In this document: positions 1-7,828 of the stretch, in pieces
How positions within the stretch are numbered: the stretch's first letter is position 1
Layout: each line of letters starts with the position of its first letter
Origin: Halocatena salina
GTDB taxonomy: Archaea; Halobacteriota; Halobacteria; Halobacteriales; Haloarculaceae
NCBI RefSeq assembly: GCF_023115355.1
Contig: NZ_CP096019.1
Span: 558,001 to 622,000 of the forward strand
Direction: 5' to 3'
DNA: 64,000 nucleotides
Position numbers and translations under genes: made by a program
The notes under the pieces: model-generated
Database searches by the model: none
Seen by the model: the letters and a program-made list of their open reading frames with translations, nothing else
What the model was told of the DNA's origin: nothing

Positions 1-875
1 GCCATCGTGGAGCCGATAATACGGAGCTGGTTCCAGAAGATTCGGTTGATGTTCGTTTCGGCGGTCGGTCCGGTGGTTGCCCCACACGTAACCAATCGTC
101 CCCCTTTAGCGAGTGATTTCAAGGAGTCTTCCCATGTTGCAGGACCGACGTGATCGACGACGACGTCGACACCTCGCCCGTCGGTCAGAGCATAGATCTC
201 ATCGGTAAATTCGGTTTCCTCGTAGTTGATGAGATGATCCGCACCACAGTCACGCGCATGATCGAGTTTTTCATCGCTACTCGCCGTGGCGTACACCACA
301 GCACCAGCGTGGGCCGCGATCTGGACCGCCGCATGTCCGACTCCGCCGCTCGCACCGTGGACGAGGACGTGCTCGCCAGCGGCGATATCGGCCTGTGTGT
401 GAAGCATCCGCCACGCGGTCTGGAAAACCAGTGCAGCCGAGCCGGCGGTCGGCCACTCGACGGTCTCAGGAACGGGAACGAGGTTGTCAGCCGGGATGGC
501 AGCTAACTCCGCGTGAACGCCAGTCACGTGCTCTCCGATCAGATGAAACGACTCACACATCGATTGCTGTCCATGGCGACAGTACTCACACGTTCCACAC
601 GATCGTCCGGGCGAGACGGCAACGCGATCACCGTCCGAAAAACGGCTCACTGCCGAACCGGTCTCGCTGACCACACCAGCCGCGTCGCTGCCGGGAATGT
701 GAGGCATCGCAAGATCGACGCCTGGCAGTCCACGACGGGTGTGGATATCGAGGTGATTCAGTGCCGCTGCTTTGATGTCGAGCAGTACCTCATCAGCCGA
801 TATCTCGGGATCTGGATGCTCTTCGTAGGACAGAACGCTCCTATCGCCGTGCTCGGTGAACTGTACGGCCTTCAT
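1..875 (-). CDS. Zinc-type alcohol dehydrogenase / quinone oxidoreductase, 3' end cut by window
   Basis: Medium-chain dehydrogenase/reductase reading leftward out of the window. Translation from the ATG at 875 starts MKAVQFTEHGDRSVLSYEE, then shows the GroES-like domain with a structural zinc-type cluster (CGTCEYCRHGQQSMC) and the NAD(P)-binding loop GASGGVGHAAVQIAA. The family oxidises alcohols or reduces quinones/enones with NAD(P)H; the substrate cannot be told here. About 290 residues are present; the last 40-60 are missing. It is divergent from moaB, about 100 nt away. Confidence 0.9.
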   Translation of the reverse strand, partial: MKAVQFTEHGDRSVLSYEEHPDPEISADEVLLDIKAAALNHLDIHTRRGLPGVDLAMPHIPGSDAAGVVSETGSAVSRFSDGDRVAVSPGRSCGTCEYCRHGQQSMCESFHLIGEHVTGVHAELAAIPADNLVPVPETVEWPTAGSAALVFQTAWRMLHTQADIAAGEHVLVHGASGGVGHAAVQIAAHAGAVVYATASSDEKLDHARDCGADHLINYEETEFTDEIYALTDGRGVDVVVDHVGPATWEDSLKSLAKGGRLVTCGATTGPTAETNINRIFWNQLRIIGSTM

Positions 876-977
876 GCTCGATTCTCCGTGTCTGGACGCA
901 AAACACTGTTGATAGTTCCAACCCGTTATGGCGGACGGTCTGTCACCGGAATCAAACCACTTGTAGGGGACACACCA

Positions 978-1535
978 ATGAGAAGTATGCCAACGCAACC
1001 ATACGATCGGTCCGAGGAAGAATCAGATAGAAATCACGAGCACAACCATCACCACCACGATGTAGAAGATCCCGGCGTGGCCGTTCTGACCGTGTCCTCC
1101 TCGCGGTCAGTCGACGACGATCCATCCGGTGACGCGATCGAAACCGCGCTCAATGATGCCGACTACCGCGTTGTCGAGCGCGAGAGTGTCGGTGACGACT
1201 ACGACGCGATCCGATCGCGCGTTGAATCCTACACGACCGACGAGCGTGTCGATGCCGTCGTCACGACCGGTGGGACGGGAGTAACTCCTGATGACGTGAC
1301 CGTCGAAGCAGTTTCGTCGCTGTTCACGAAGGATCTGCCTGGGTTTGGTGAACTGTTTCGACGGCGCTCTGCCGATGAGATCGGAACGCGTGTCATCGGA
1401 ACGCGTGCCACTGCGGGTGTCGTGGCTGAGATGCCAGTGTTCTGCTTACCGGGAAGCGAAAACGCTGCGCAGTTGGGTGTTTCTGAGATCATCATCTCCG
1501 AACTACCCCACCTCATTGGTCTCGCACAGCGGTAA
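978..1535 (+). CDS. moaB: MoaB-type molybdenum cofactor biosynthesis protein with His-rich N-terminus
   Basis: MogA/MoaB superfamily protein that adenylylates molybdopterin before metal insertion. The family core is seen as VAVLTVSSSRS, VVTTGGTGVTPDDVT (the MPT-binding TGGTG loop), and PGFGELFRRRSADEIG. 185 residues from the ATG at 978; the ATG at 987 is an equally possible start. The open frame continues far upstream but overlaps the dehydrogenase on the other strand, so those upstream starts were rejected. The first 30 residues are polar and contain HEHNHHHHD (about residues 20-28), a possible metal-binding tail. A molybdoenzyme that could use the cofactor lies at 37.8 kb. Confidence 0.9.
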   Translation: MRSMPTQPYDRSEEESDRNHEHNHHHHDVEDPGVAVLTVSSSRSVDDDPSGDAIETALNDADYRVVERESVGDDYDAIRSRVESYTTDERVDAVVTTGGTGVTPDDVTVEAVSSLFTKDLPGFGELFRRRSADEIGTRVIGTRATAGVVAEMPVFCLPGSENAAQLGVSEIIISELPHLIGLAQR

Positions 1536-1686
1536 TAGCTCCAACTCACGGTAACTCGCAGTCACACGACATTGTCGGTGTCGTTGCGCGCCCGTGTGAA
1601 ACTCGATCGTAGAATACGAGTCCGGCCGCGTCGGTCATTACGTGTTCGACGAGAGATACAGCATAGACTTGTTCGAATGTAAGAGG

Positions 1687-2022
1687 TATTTTCGTCTGTT
1701 TCGAGCACACAGACAGTACGTTTCGTCTGTTCCCAGAGGGATCAGACCCGGGGAGGTGGGGGGACACACAGTACGTTTCGTCTGTTCTTCCTCGAAGAGA
1801 TCCCCCCCTCCTGCTTCACGACCTGCCTCGTTCGCGGGTTGGACCCACGGTACGTTTCGTCTGTTCTGTCGAACCTCTCTATAGTGATTGAATCTTTCGA
1901 TAGCAGCAATAAGATCCCCATACATCCGAAACGGAGTGGATGTTTTCTAGCTAGAAAACAGACGAAACGTACTGTGTGTCTTCTACTTAAAGAGTGAGAA
2001 CACACGAAACAGACGAACGGTA
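1687..2022. other. Probable replication origin: repeat cluster upstream of orc1/cdc6
   Basis: Copies of the element CAGTACGTTTCGTCTGTTC occur at 1714-1732, 1769-1787 and 1848-1866 (CGG instead of CAG at the start), and inverted at 1956-1974. Shorter degenerate copies lie at 1687-1702 (direct) and 2006-2022 (inverted). The inverted and direct sets face each other across an AT-richer stretch (about 1870-1955) that could be the unwinding element. G/C runs sit at 1751-1763 and 1802-1808. Archaeal origins typically have inverted origin-recognition boxes (ORBs) next to the gene for their cognate initiator, as here. I infer an origin; the element does not match the best-known ORB consensus as I remember it. 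Confidence 0.75.
1941..1960. repeat. Perfect 20-bp palindrome inside the origin region
   Basis: TGTTTTCTAGCTAGAAAACA is a perfect dyad. Its right arm overlaps the first bases of the inverted origin repeat (1956-1974). It may be a cruciform-forming or protein-binding element of the origin, or an operator for orc1, whose start codon is about 110 nt downstream. The function is inferred from position only. Confidence 0.6.
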
Positions 2023-2069
2023 TCTATTTATGTCTGCTGTGTAAAACCCACCTAGTCTAAGATACTGAC

Positions 2070-3269
2070 ATGAACGATCCATTCGAAGGTCTAACAAGTC
2101 AGATTTTTGATAATAAACACGTACTCGAAGAAGATTACGATCCAGAAACGATTCTCGAGCGGGAAGCCGAAATAGAAGCGTATCGAAACGCCCTCAAAGA
2201 CGTGCTCTTTGGTCGTAGCCCATCAAATATATTTATTTATGGAAAAACTGGTGTCGGCAAAACAGCCGTCACGAGATATATGATGGATGCTTTACAATAT
2301 CAGGTCGAAAAACGTGACGAAGCCGATCGACTCCACGTTCTGTTCCACAACTGCAACAACGACTCGGCCTATGGGACGCTCCGTGCGTTCATCAACACAC
2401 TTCGGAGCGACGATGCTCCAACGTTCCCCAAAAAGGGACTGTCGACGAGTGATGCACTGGAGGAGTTTTACTCGTTACTCGATGAGATCAGCGGAACGTT
2501 CCTGCTCGTGCTCGATGAAATCGACCATCTCGCGAAGGTCAATTCACTCCTCTATGAGATCCCTCGGGCAAGATCGAACGGGCATCTCGACCAAGCAAAG
2601 ATCGGCGTTATCGGTATCAGCAACAACTATCGGTTCCGAGACAGCCTCAGTCCGAAAGTCAAAGGCACCTTAATGGAAAAGGAACTCTCCTTTTCGCCGT
2701 ACGACGCCGACGAACTCCGGACGATCCTCTCTCACCGGGCTGAAAAAGCGTTCGTCGAGGACGCGTACGTCCAGAGCGCTATCGCGCTCTGTGCAGCAAA
2801 GGCTGCACAGGACACAGGAAGCGCCCGACAAGCACTCGATCTTCTCAGCACGGGCGGGGACATCGCCGAAGACAACGGCGACGACACCGTTACCGACGAC
2901 CACATCCTAGCTGCGGAGACTCGTGTCCAACGAGGACGTGTGAGAAATAAGATACGTGATCAGACACCACACGCACAGCTGATACTCGAAGCGATCGCGC
3001 AATTAGAAGAGAGCCAGGAAACACCTGTTCGATCGAAAACTATTCAAAGCACCTACGAACAAGTCGCTACGTACTGGGGGACCGATCCACTCTCCTCGTT
3101 ACGCAGTGTCCAAGATCATCTTTCGGAGCTCAAGATGCTCGGCTTTCTCAGCAGAACGGAACGAAACGACGGAAGAGCCGGTGGTGCTTACTACGAGTAC
3201 GAGTTAGCGATGGACGCGGACGCCGTATTCACTGCCCGAAAAGAGATCGAAGAGGAAAGCACAACTTGA
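2070..3269 (+). CDS. orc1: Orc1/Cdc6 family replication initiator
   Basis: AAA+ ATPase that binds origin recognition boxes and helps load the MCM helicase. 399 residues, the usual size. Walker A GKTGVGKT is at residues 58-65 and Walker B LLVLDEIDHL near 145-154. A lid domain with the sensor-2 region GSARQALDLL follows, and then a C-terminal winged helix (about residues 300-399) that contacts DNA. The ATG at 2070 follows the repeat cluster by about 50 nt. The stop codon directly abuts a decayed transposon end. Haloarchaea carry many Orc1 paralogues; which one this is cannot be decided here. Confidence 0.95.
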   Translation: MNDPFEGLTSQIFDNKHVLEEDYDPETILEREAEIEAYRNALKDVLFGRSPSNIFIYGKTGVGKTAVTRYMMDALQYQVEKRDEADRLHVLFHNCNNDSAYGTLRAFINTLRSDDAPTFPKKGLSTSDALEEFYSLLDEISGTFLLVLDEIDHLAKVNSLLYEIPRARSNGHLDQAKIGVIGISNNYRFRDSLSPKVKGTLMEKELSFSPYDADELRTILSHRAEKAFVEDAYVQSAIALCAAKAAQDTGSARQALDLLSTGGDIAEDNGDDTVTDDHILAAETRVQRGRVRNKIRDQTPHAQLILEAIAQLEESQETPVRSKTIQSTYEQVATYWGTDPLSSLRSVQDHLSELKMLGFLSRTERNDGRAGGAYYEYELAMDADAVFTARKEIEEESTT

Positions 3270-3485
3270 CATCCCCTACACGGTTAAATCCGTGGAGTTG
3301 CTCACGCTGGATTCTTGGACAGGCATTAGCGCCTCGATAAGCTTGCCGACATGCACTGTCGCAACGCCTTCATTGTACAATCGTTCGATGAGGCCTTCGA
3401 GACGGTCCTTTGCTCGCTGGTGAACACCGACTACCGGTATTTCGGACACCACACGAAATGGTAATGTAAGCGGTAGACCACTTCC
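3270..3485 (-). mobile_element. Decayed IS200/IS605-type element (TnpA and TnpB fragments plus right-end hairpin)
   Basis: On the minus strand a TnpA-like start (EVVYRLHYHFVWCPKYR, 3434-3484) is followed after a stop and frame change by a TnpB-like fragment (VGVHQRAKDRLEGLIERLY onward, 3276-3431). The YHFVWCPKYR motif is typical of IS200-type Y1 transposases and the second segment resembles the middle of haloarchaeal TnpB. Both genes have lost most of their length. The right end keeps a small stem, CACGG-ATTTAA-CCGTG (3279-3294), of the type that ends the guide-RNA scaffold of such elements. It is non-functional and inserted right at the orc1 stop codon. Confidence 0.7.
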
Positions 3486-3920
3486 AGAGCCTCCGGCCGG
3501 TTTCGGCTATCAGCAGATATTCGGCCGGGTCTGCCGCTAGTCTTTCGACTCGCTACTCCTCCACCGAACCGCCAGCTACAACGGAAACAATACGATCTAC
3601 AAACAGCTACACCAGAGAACCAGCACCAATAATAAATGATGAATTCTATTCATTAGTTGTAGACAACACCCAATGAGACAGTTCCCAACGACGATATCAG
3701 AAGAAATCGCTATGACAAAAACAAACCATTTTCCCTAAATGAGTATAAATGAATCCAAGACAATTTAGGAACATCCTTATAACTGTAAGACTTATCGTTG
3801 TACACAACGATACCGGACGGCCATCGTGACAATGGGTTGACGCGATGTCTCGGCGGTGTTTGACGTTCAGTCGGCGTTGGTGTGTTGGGTTGTCCGTTCG
3901 GTTGCCACCAACGAGACGCC
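3486..3920. other. Intergenic stretch, AT-rich, without a convincing gene
   Basis: Between the transposon relic and the small gene at 3921. Open frames on both strands here lack protein-family signal and good starts. The only clear structure is the palindrome at 3793-3812, 12 nt after a TATA-like TTATAA (3776-3781). Confidence 0.5.
3793..3812. promoter_or_regulatory. Operator-like inverted repeat near a TATA element
   Basis: TATCGTTGTACACAACGATA has two perfect 9-bp arms around a 2-bp spacer. A TATA-like TTATAA at 3776-3781 would place a plus-strand transcription start in or just after the right arm. The next plus-strand gene starts at 3921, which would imply a leader of about 110 nt. Repressor binding is inferred from geometry only. 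Confidence 0.45.
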
Positions 3921-4067
3921 ATGGAAGAAAGATCTCGCACACGAACGGACGGTCGATACGAAAATTACGGACGCTTCGAAACCCGTGAGGGACTCCTCGT
4001 GGTGTACGAGCACGACAATCCGAACGCATGGATTCGTTCGGATACCATCTCGATCCTCGAAGAGTAG
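3921..4067 (+). CDS. Small conserved haloarchaeal protein (DUF7331-like)
   Basis: 48 residues from the ATG at 3921 (MEERSRTRTDGRYENYGRFE). The C-terminal pattern LLVVYEHDNPNAWIRSD matches my memory of a short haloarchaeal family ending in D-x-x-x-AWI-x-SD. No function is known. Longer upstream starts give sequence of poor quality. No close neighbour on the same strand. Confidence 0.65.
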   Translation: MEERSRTRTDGRYENYGRFETREGLLVVYEHDNPNAWIRSDTISILEE

Positions 4068-4194
4068 CGACGATCGAACCGTATTCCACGCAACCCCCGA
4101 TCGGTGTTGAGGATCACTATCGCTTCATCCGGTGTTAAACAGCGATGCTATCAGCGATACGTCACTCATGTATAGACATGAGTCAATCAACGTT

Positions 4195-4902
4195 TCACTG
4201 AACTGTGTTCCTGAGCGTTCCGATACCCTCGTAGGTGATCTCGATCTCGTCACCTGGTTCGAGGAGACCAGGGTTTGCGGGACTTCCGAAGGAAATAACG
4301 TCGCCACTCCTGAATGTAAACCTTTCAGATAAGAACGAAATAATTTCGGCGGGCTTGAAGAACATCCGATCGGTGTTGTCCGACTGACGCTGTTCACCGT
4401 TGATGGTCGTCTGCATCTCGATACCAACGGGATCGATGTCGGTTTCAATCCAAGGACCGAGCGGCGCACTCCCATCGAAGGCTTTGCGGGCCGTGCGTCG
4501 AGGTTGATCCAGTGCATCGAGATCGTTTAGGATGGTGTAGCCCCGTACCACGGTATTGATATCCGATTTCGGAACGTGTGAGCACTCCCGATCGATGACA
4601 GCGGCCAGTTCACCTGCGTAGGTGAGCTCAGACGTGAAATCAGGACGTTGAATCGGAGTCTCAGGGGCGTGCACTGCGATCGGAGGCTTGATGAAAAAGT
4701 CTGGTTCCTCAGGAACGTCGTACTCCATCTGGTCTACCTTCTCGCCGAAATTGCGTCCGACACAGAAACACGCTGAAGGTTCACACGGCGAGAGAAGTTC
4801 GTACTCCGTCGGCTCGTATCGATCATCGTCCGTGATGACCGTTCCATCCACGTACTCTCCCGTCTTGATCCCGTCCGTTGTCTCAATGCGCGTGAGCTTC
4901 AT
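4195..4902 (-). CDS. Fumarylacetoacetate hydrolase family protein
   Basis: FAH-domain enzyme; the family hydrolyses or isomerises diketo and hydroxy-dienoate compounds in aromatic or sugar-acid breakdown with a divalent metal. Visible family features: FCVGRNFGEKVDQME, FFIKPP, ELAAVIDRECSHV (metal-ligand Glu), the stretch GYTILNDLDALD, and the C-terminal DVISFGSPANPGLLEPGDEIE. 235 residues from the ATG at 4902 (MKLTRIETTDG), which matches where the family normally starts. A TTG 20 codons upstream is less likely. The substrate is unknown. Confidence 0.88.
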   Translation of the reverse strand: MKLTRIETTDGIKTGEYVDGTVITDDDRYEPTEYELLSPCEPSACFCVGRNFGEKVDQMEYDVPEEPDFFIKPPIAVHAPETPIQRPDFTSELTYAGELAAVIDRECSHVPKSDINTVVRGYTILNDLDALDQPRRTARKAFDGSAPLGPWIETDIDPVGIEMQTTINGEQRQSDNTDRMFFKPAEIISFLSERFTFRSGDVISFGSPANPGLLEPGDEIEITYEGIGTLRNTVQ

Positions 4903-5073
4903 ACCGAGCGATATCGGGTGAGCGAAATAGCAGTTGTCATCGAGCGGCGGTTCGTACGCCAACCGTTGACGGAGGTTATTGTATGTACATTCCTATTGTA
5001 AGGCACAACATGGGATGTATTCATGCATAATTCTGTGAAAAATTTATTAGTAGTCTCATCACCCATGTGGGGT

Positions 5074-5865
5074 ATGGGCGATACGACGTCCACTCGACGC
5101 GGGGTGTTGTGTTCACTTACCGGTCTCACAGCCATCTCGCTGCTCCCTGCTACGGCAGGGAATGTTGGTAGTGGTAGGACTCGTTTGCAGCCCTCCCAAA
5201 CGACACCGACGTTCATCCCAGCCGAGGATGATCTCCTCCGCATTGAAGAGACATCGATCGGCTGGGGAATCGAGGCTACGTCCGGGCAGTTCGTTAAAAC
5301 CGAACAGGCCGCACGCACGCCGACGAACAGGGCGACAGCGTACGCCACTGTTCCGGAGCAACGCACTGGCGAGTTCACACAGACGGCAGTGATCGGCACA
5401 CCGTTCACTGTCGTCACCGACGAGACTGTCGATCTCACCGTCGCGTTCGATGGACGGTACAAGGGCGCACTCCAAGCGGGTATGGACTCATCAGTGACAA
5501 CGAGTATGGTTTATGGAGTGGGTCCCTACGAAACCGTATACGGAGCTGCACTGGGGTTCGATACGTCACCCACGTTCTCAACGGACACTATTCACGAACG
5601 GAAACTGTTCGACCAAGCGGTGCAGGACGGCACGGCGATCGTTCGCAGCGCCACTGTGAGGGAGTCCGTGCTGCTTTCGACGTCTGAAACCACCACCTAC
5701 GCCGCGTACGCCCGCCTCAGGACGAGTGGAGAGGCAAGTGCCTCTGACACGACCACGATCGATTTCAGTCCCGACGGACCCGAGCTGATCGAATCGAGAG
5801 ATAGTCAACAGGATCAAGACCAGTATAAGGGGTTCGTCCTTGATGACGTGCAAATAACAGCGTGA
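5074..5865 (+). CDS. Tat-exported protein of unknown function
   Basis: 263 residues from the ATG at 5074. The N-terminus MGDTTSTRRGVLCSLTGL is a twin-arginine signal followed by a hydrophobic stretch ending in ATAG. A TATA-like TTTATTAG about 30 nt upstream fits a leaderless start at 5074 better than the ATG at 5065. The mature part is rich in Thr, Ser and Asp and looks like a beta-rich exported protein. I do not recognise the family. Confidence 0.75.
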   Translation: MGDTTSTRRGVLCSLTGLTAISLLPATAGNVGSGRTRLQPSQTTPTFIPAEDDLLRIEETSIGWGIEATSGQFVKTEQAARTPTNRATAYATVPEQRTGEFTQTAVIGTPFTVVTDETVDLTVAFDGRYKGALQAGMDSSVTTSMVYGVGPYETVYGAALGFDTSPTFSTDTIHERKLFDQAVQDGTAIVRSATVRESVLLSTSETTTYAAYARLRTSGEASASDTTTIDFSPDGPELIESRDSQQDQDQYKGFVLDDVQITA

Positions 5866-5983
5866 TCACAGGCATAAGGTAACCTCCCAACTGCTGGAGT
5901 TTCCAGTGCCGATCATGAAGCGGAACGATCCCGTTGTAGAATCGATCGTCACAGTGTTATTTCCACGGGTTATCTGCCTGTGA
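5866..5983. repeat. Short element bounded by inverted repeats, possible MITE
   Basis: TCACAGGCA at 5866-5874 is matched by TGCCTGTGA at 5975-5983, with weaker similarity further in (ATAAGGTAACC against GATAACCCG). The 118-bp interior is non-coding and begins right after the stop codon of the exported protein. This resembles a miniature inverted-repeat element, or a large imperfect terminator. No target-site duplication is obvious. Confidence 0.3.
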
Positions 5984-6302
5984 CTAGCAGGTCCGACGTA
6001 TCAACGTCAGTCTCAGTAATGAGATTATCTTGTTATATAGCTACACCGTTTCATCGTCGTGAATCGATTCGTCCCACCGTGAGAAGCAATACGAAATATC
6101 ACCCGAGACACTAACGTCCGGCGTCATTCCGGGCTGTGTGCCGTGTCGGCCGGGAAACCCTCGTGTCGGGTGTGTCGCGTGCCCGGGTTCGCCGCGCTGT
6201 CATCGCATCCCTAGGGGATGTACTCGGGCGGGGACTACTGGCACGCATCCGTACTAATGGCGAGACGAACTAAGAAGTTGCGTCCACAACCAGAGTACCA
6301 TC
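5984..6302. other. Intergenic stretch without recognised features
   Basis: Between the inverted-repeat element and the end of the J-protein gene. It contains a GC-rich part (6110-6240) with several short GTGTCGG-like repeats, but no open frame with family signal and no recognisable RNA gene. Confidence 0.5.
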
Positions 6303-7760
6303 CTACTGTTGGCCGTACAGTCGTTCTCGGAACAACGGTTCGGCGCGTCGGCGAAGGATGTACACACCGGTGAGTACGGTGGGTAACAACACGATGACCG
6401 AAGCCATGCTGTGGCGTGTGATCATGAGCGTGGCAACGAACGGCAGTTGAAGGGGTATCTGATGAATTCCCGAACCGATCATCCACGCGACGACAGCGAA
6501 CGGAGCGGCAAGGGCAGCGTTCCAAATAGCGGGATGGATCCGGTAGCCGTGATCGTACCGATCGCTCCACGGCGCTGCAGTGAGGTCTCGACACATCGCC
6601 ACGCTACTCCAGAGAAGGCCACTGATCAGCGTCATCCCGAGCAGGAAGTTCAGTAGGGTTCCGATTCGAACCGGACCCAAAAGAAACGGATCGACCCATG
6701 GCGATGAGGATGGATCACCCACGAGCGAGATCAATCGCTGGAACGTTTCCCCGCCGATAGGGGTGAACAACACCACGATAGCAGTGAGCACGCCGAGACC
6801 GACGCCGACCCAGGTCGTGTGTTTAGCAACGTCTTCGTTGCCTCCGACGAGGAACCGTAATCCGTTACCGAACACCGAAGGAATGACGACGAAGAACACC
6901 CCAAACACCACTACTGAGGCGAGAGCAAAGCCTGTTCCACCGTTGGCTGCCCCCATCGCATAGCCGAGAGCAATCATGAGAAGACTAACTAGATTCGCAC
7001 CGATGATCGGCCAGAGCCGTAGCTTTCCAGCAGGCTTGTACCGTTCGCGCTGTCTTGGTGGCTCGAACGGGAGGGGTGAAACGAACTCATATCCAGCGTA
7101 GCTGATGAACAGGGAACCGAGCACGATTCCCATCCCGAACACGGGATCGTTCGGGGAGTACGCATCGATCACAGAGGGAAGACTCTGGGTAAACGTGAGC
7201 ACGAGCAACGCCGCGAACCCGAGTCGGATGGCGGTCGGTGATTGCATCTTACCTTCGAGCCATCCTCGAACGAACGGTACGGGATTGGGCGGTGGTTCCG
7301 TGATCGCCCGGACGAACAACGCAGTCGACTCTCGGAGTCGATCAGCGGCCCATTCGATTTGTTCGCGCATCGTCGGATCGACGCGCTCGGTACTGGCAGT
7401 CCGTTCACGCTCACGGGTCCGTGTTCGAGTCCAACGGTTCGCACGCGTCCGCGTCCACCATCGATCGTTCTCTGACCCACGTTGATGGCGGTCCTCACTC
7501 GAATTCGGACTCGCACTTGCACCCCGTGTCCCTTCTTTCCGCCCGTTGCCCGAGGCGCGCTTGCGGTCGTACGCGGTTCGCTGTTGCTCGTCCGTCAACA
7601 CCTCCTTGGCTTCGCGGATTTGGATGATCTTCTGACGAGCATCCGGCTCATCGCTCACGTCCGGATGGTGGCGCTTTACTTGCTCGCGGTAGGCTTTTCG
7701 GATCTCCGATTCGGAAGCGTTCGGACTGACGTCAAGCAGCTCATAATACGATTCGGTCAT
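6303..7760 (-). CDS. Membrane protein with N-terminal J domain
   Basis: 485 residues. The first ~70 form a J domain (YYELLDVSPNASESEIRKAY, HPD at 32-34), which stimulates Hsp70 ATPase. A charged Arg/Ser-rich linker of about 80 residues follows. The rest holds about eight hydrophobic segments (for example AIRLGFAALLVLTF and FALASVVVFGVFFVVIP) and no zinc-finger or classic DnaJ C-terminal domain, so it is not standard DnaJ. It lies 68 nt downstream of an Hsp70 gene on the same strand, suggesting a co-transcribed chaperone pair acting at the membrane. Confidence 0.88.
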   Translation of the reverse strand: MTESYYELLDVSPNASESEIRKAYREQVKRHHPDVSDEPDARQKIIQIREAKEVLTDEQQRTAYDRKRASGNGRKEGTRGASASPNSSEDRHQRGSENDRWWTRTRANRWTRTRTRERERTASTERVDPTMREQIEWAADRLRESTALFVRAITEPPPNPVPFVRGWLEGKMQSPTAIRLGFAALLVLTFTQSLPSVIDAYSPNDPVFGMGIVLGSLFISYAGYEFVSPLPFEPPRQRERYKPAGKLRLWPIIGANLVSLLMIALGYAMGAANGGTGFALASVVVFGVFFVVIPSVFGNGLRFLVGGNEDVAKHTTWVGVGLGVLTAIVVLFTPIGGETFQRLISLVGDPSSSPWVDPFLLGPVRIGTLLNFLLGMTLISGLLWSSVAMCRDLTAAPWSDRYDHGYRIHPAIWNAALAAPFAVVAWMIGSGIHQIPLQLPFVATLMITRHSMASVIVLLPTVLTGVYILRRRAEPLFRERLYGQQ

Positions 7761-7828
7761 GCTGGTCGGACTATGGATGTCTTACACCCCCGTTGACGCT
7801 CATGCTCACACTTGTTCACCTCTGTATC

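Noticed and set aside
1546-2005. Several short minus- and plus-strand frames in the origin region
   Set aside because: They translate the origin repeats and contain no protein-family pattern or sensible start.
3697-4089. 130-residue minus-strand frame
   Set aside because: Arg/His-rich nonsense composition, overlaps the better-supported 48-residue gene on the plus strand.
5984-6302. Structural RNA (SRP or RNase P RNA) in the GC-rich spacer
   Set aside because: None of the conserved core sequences of these RNAs was found.
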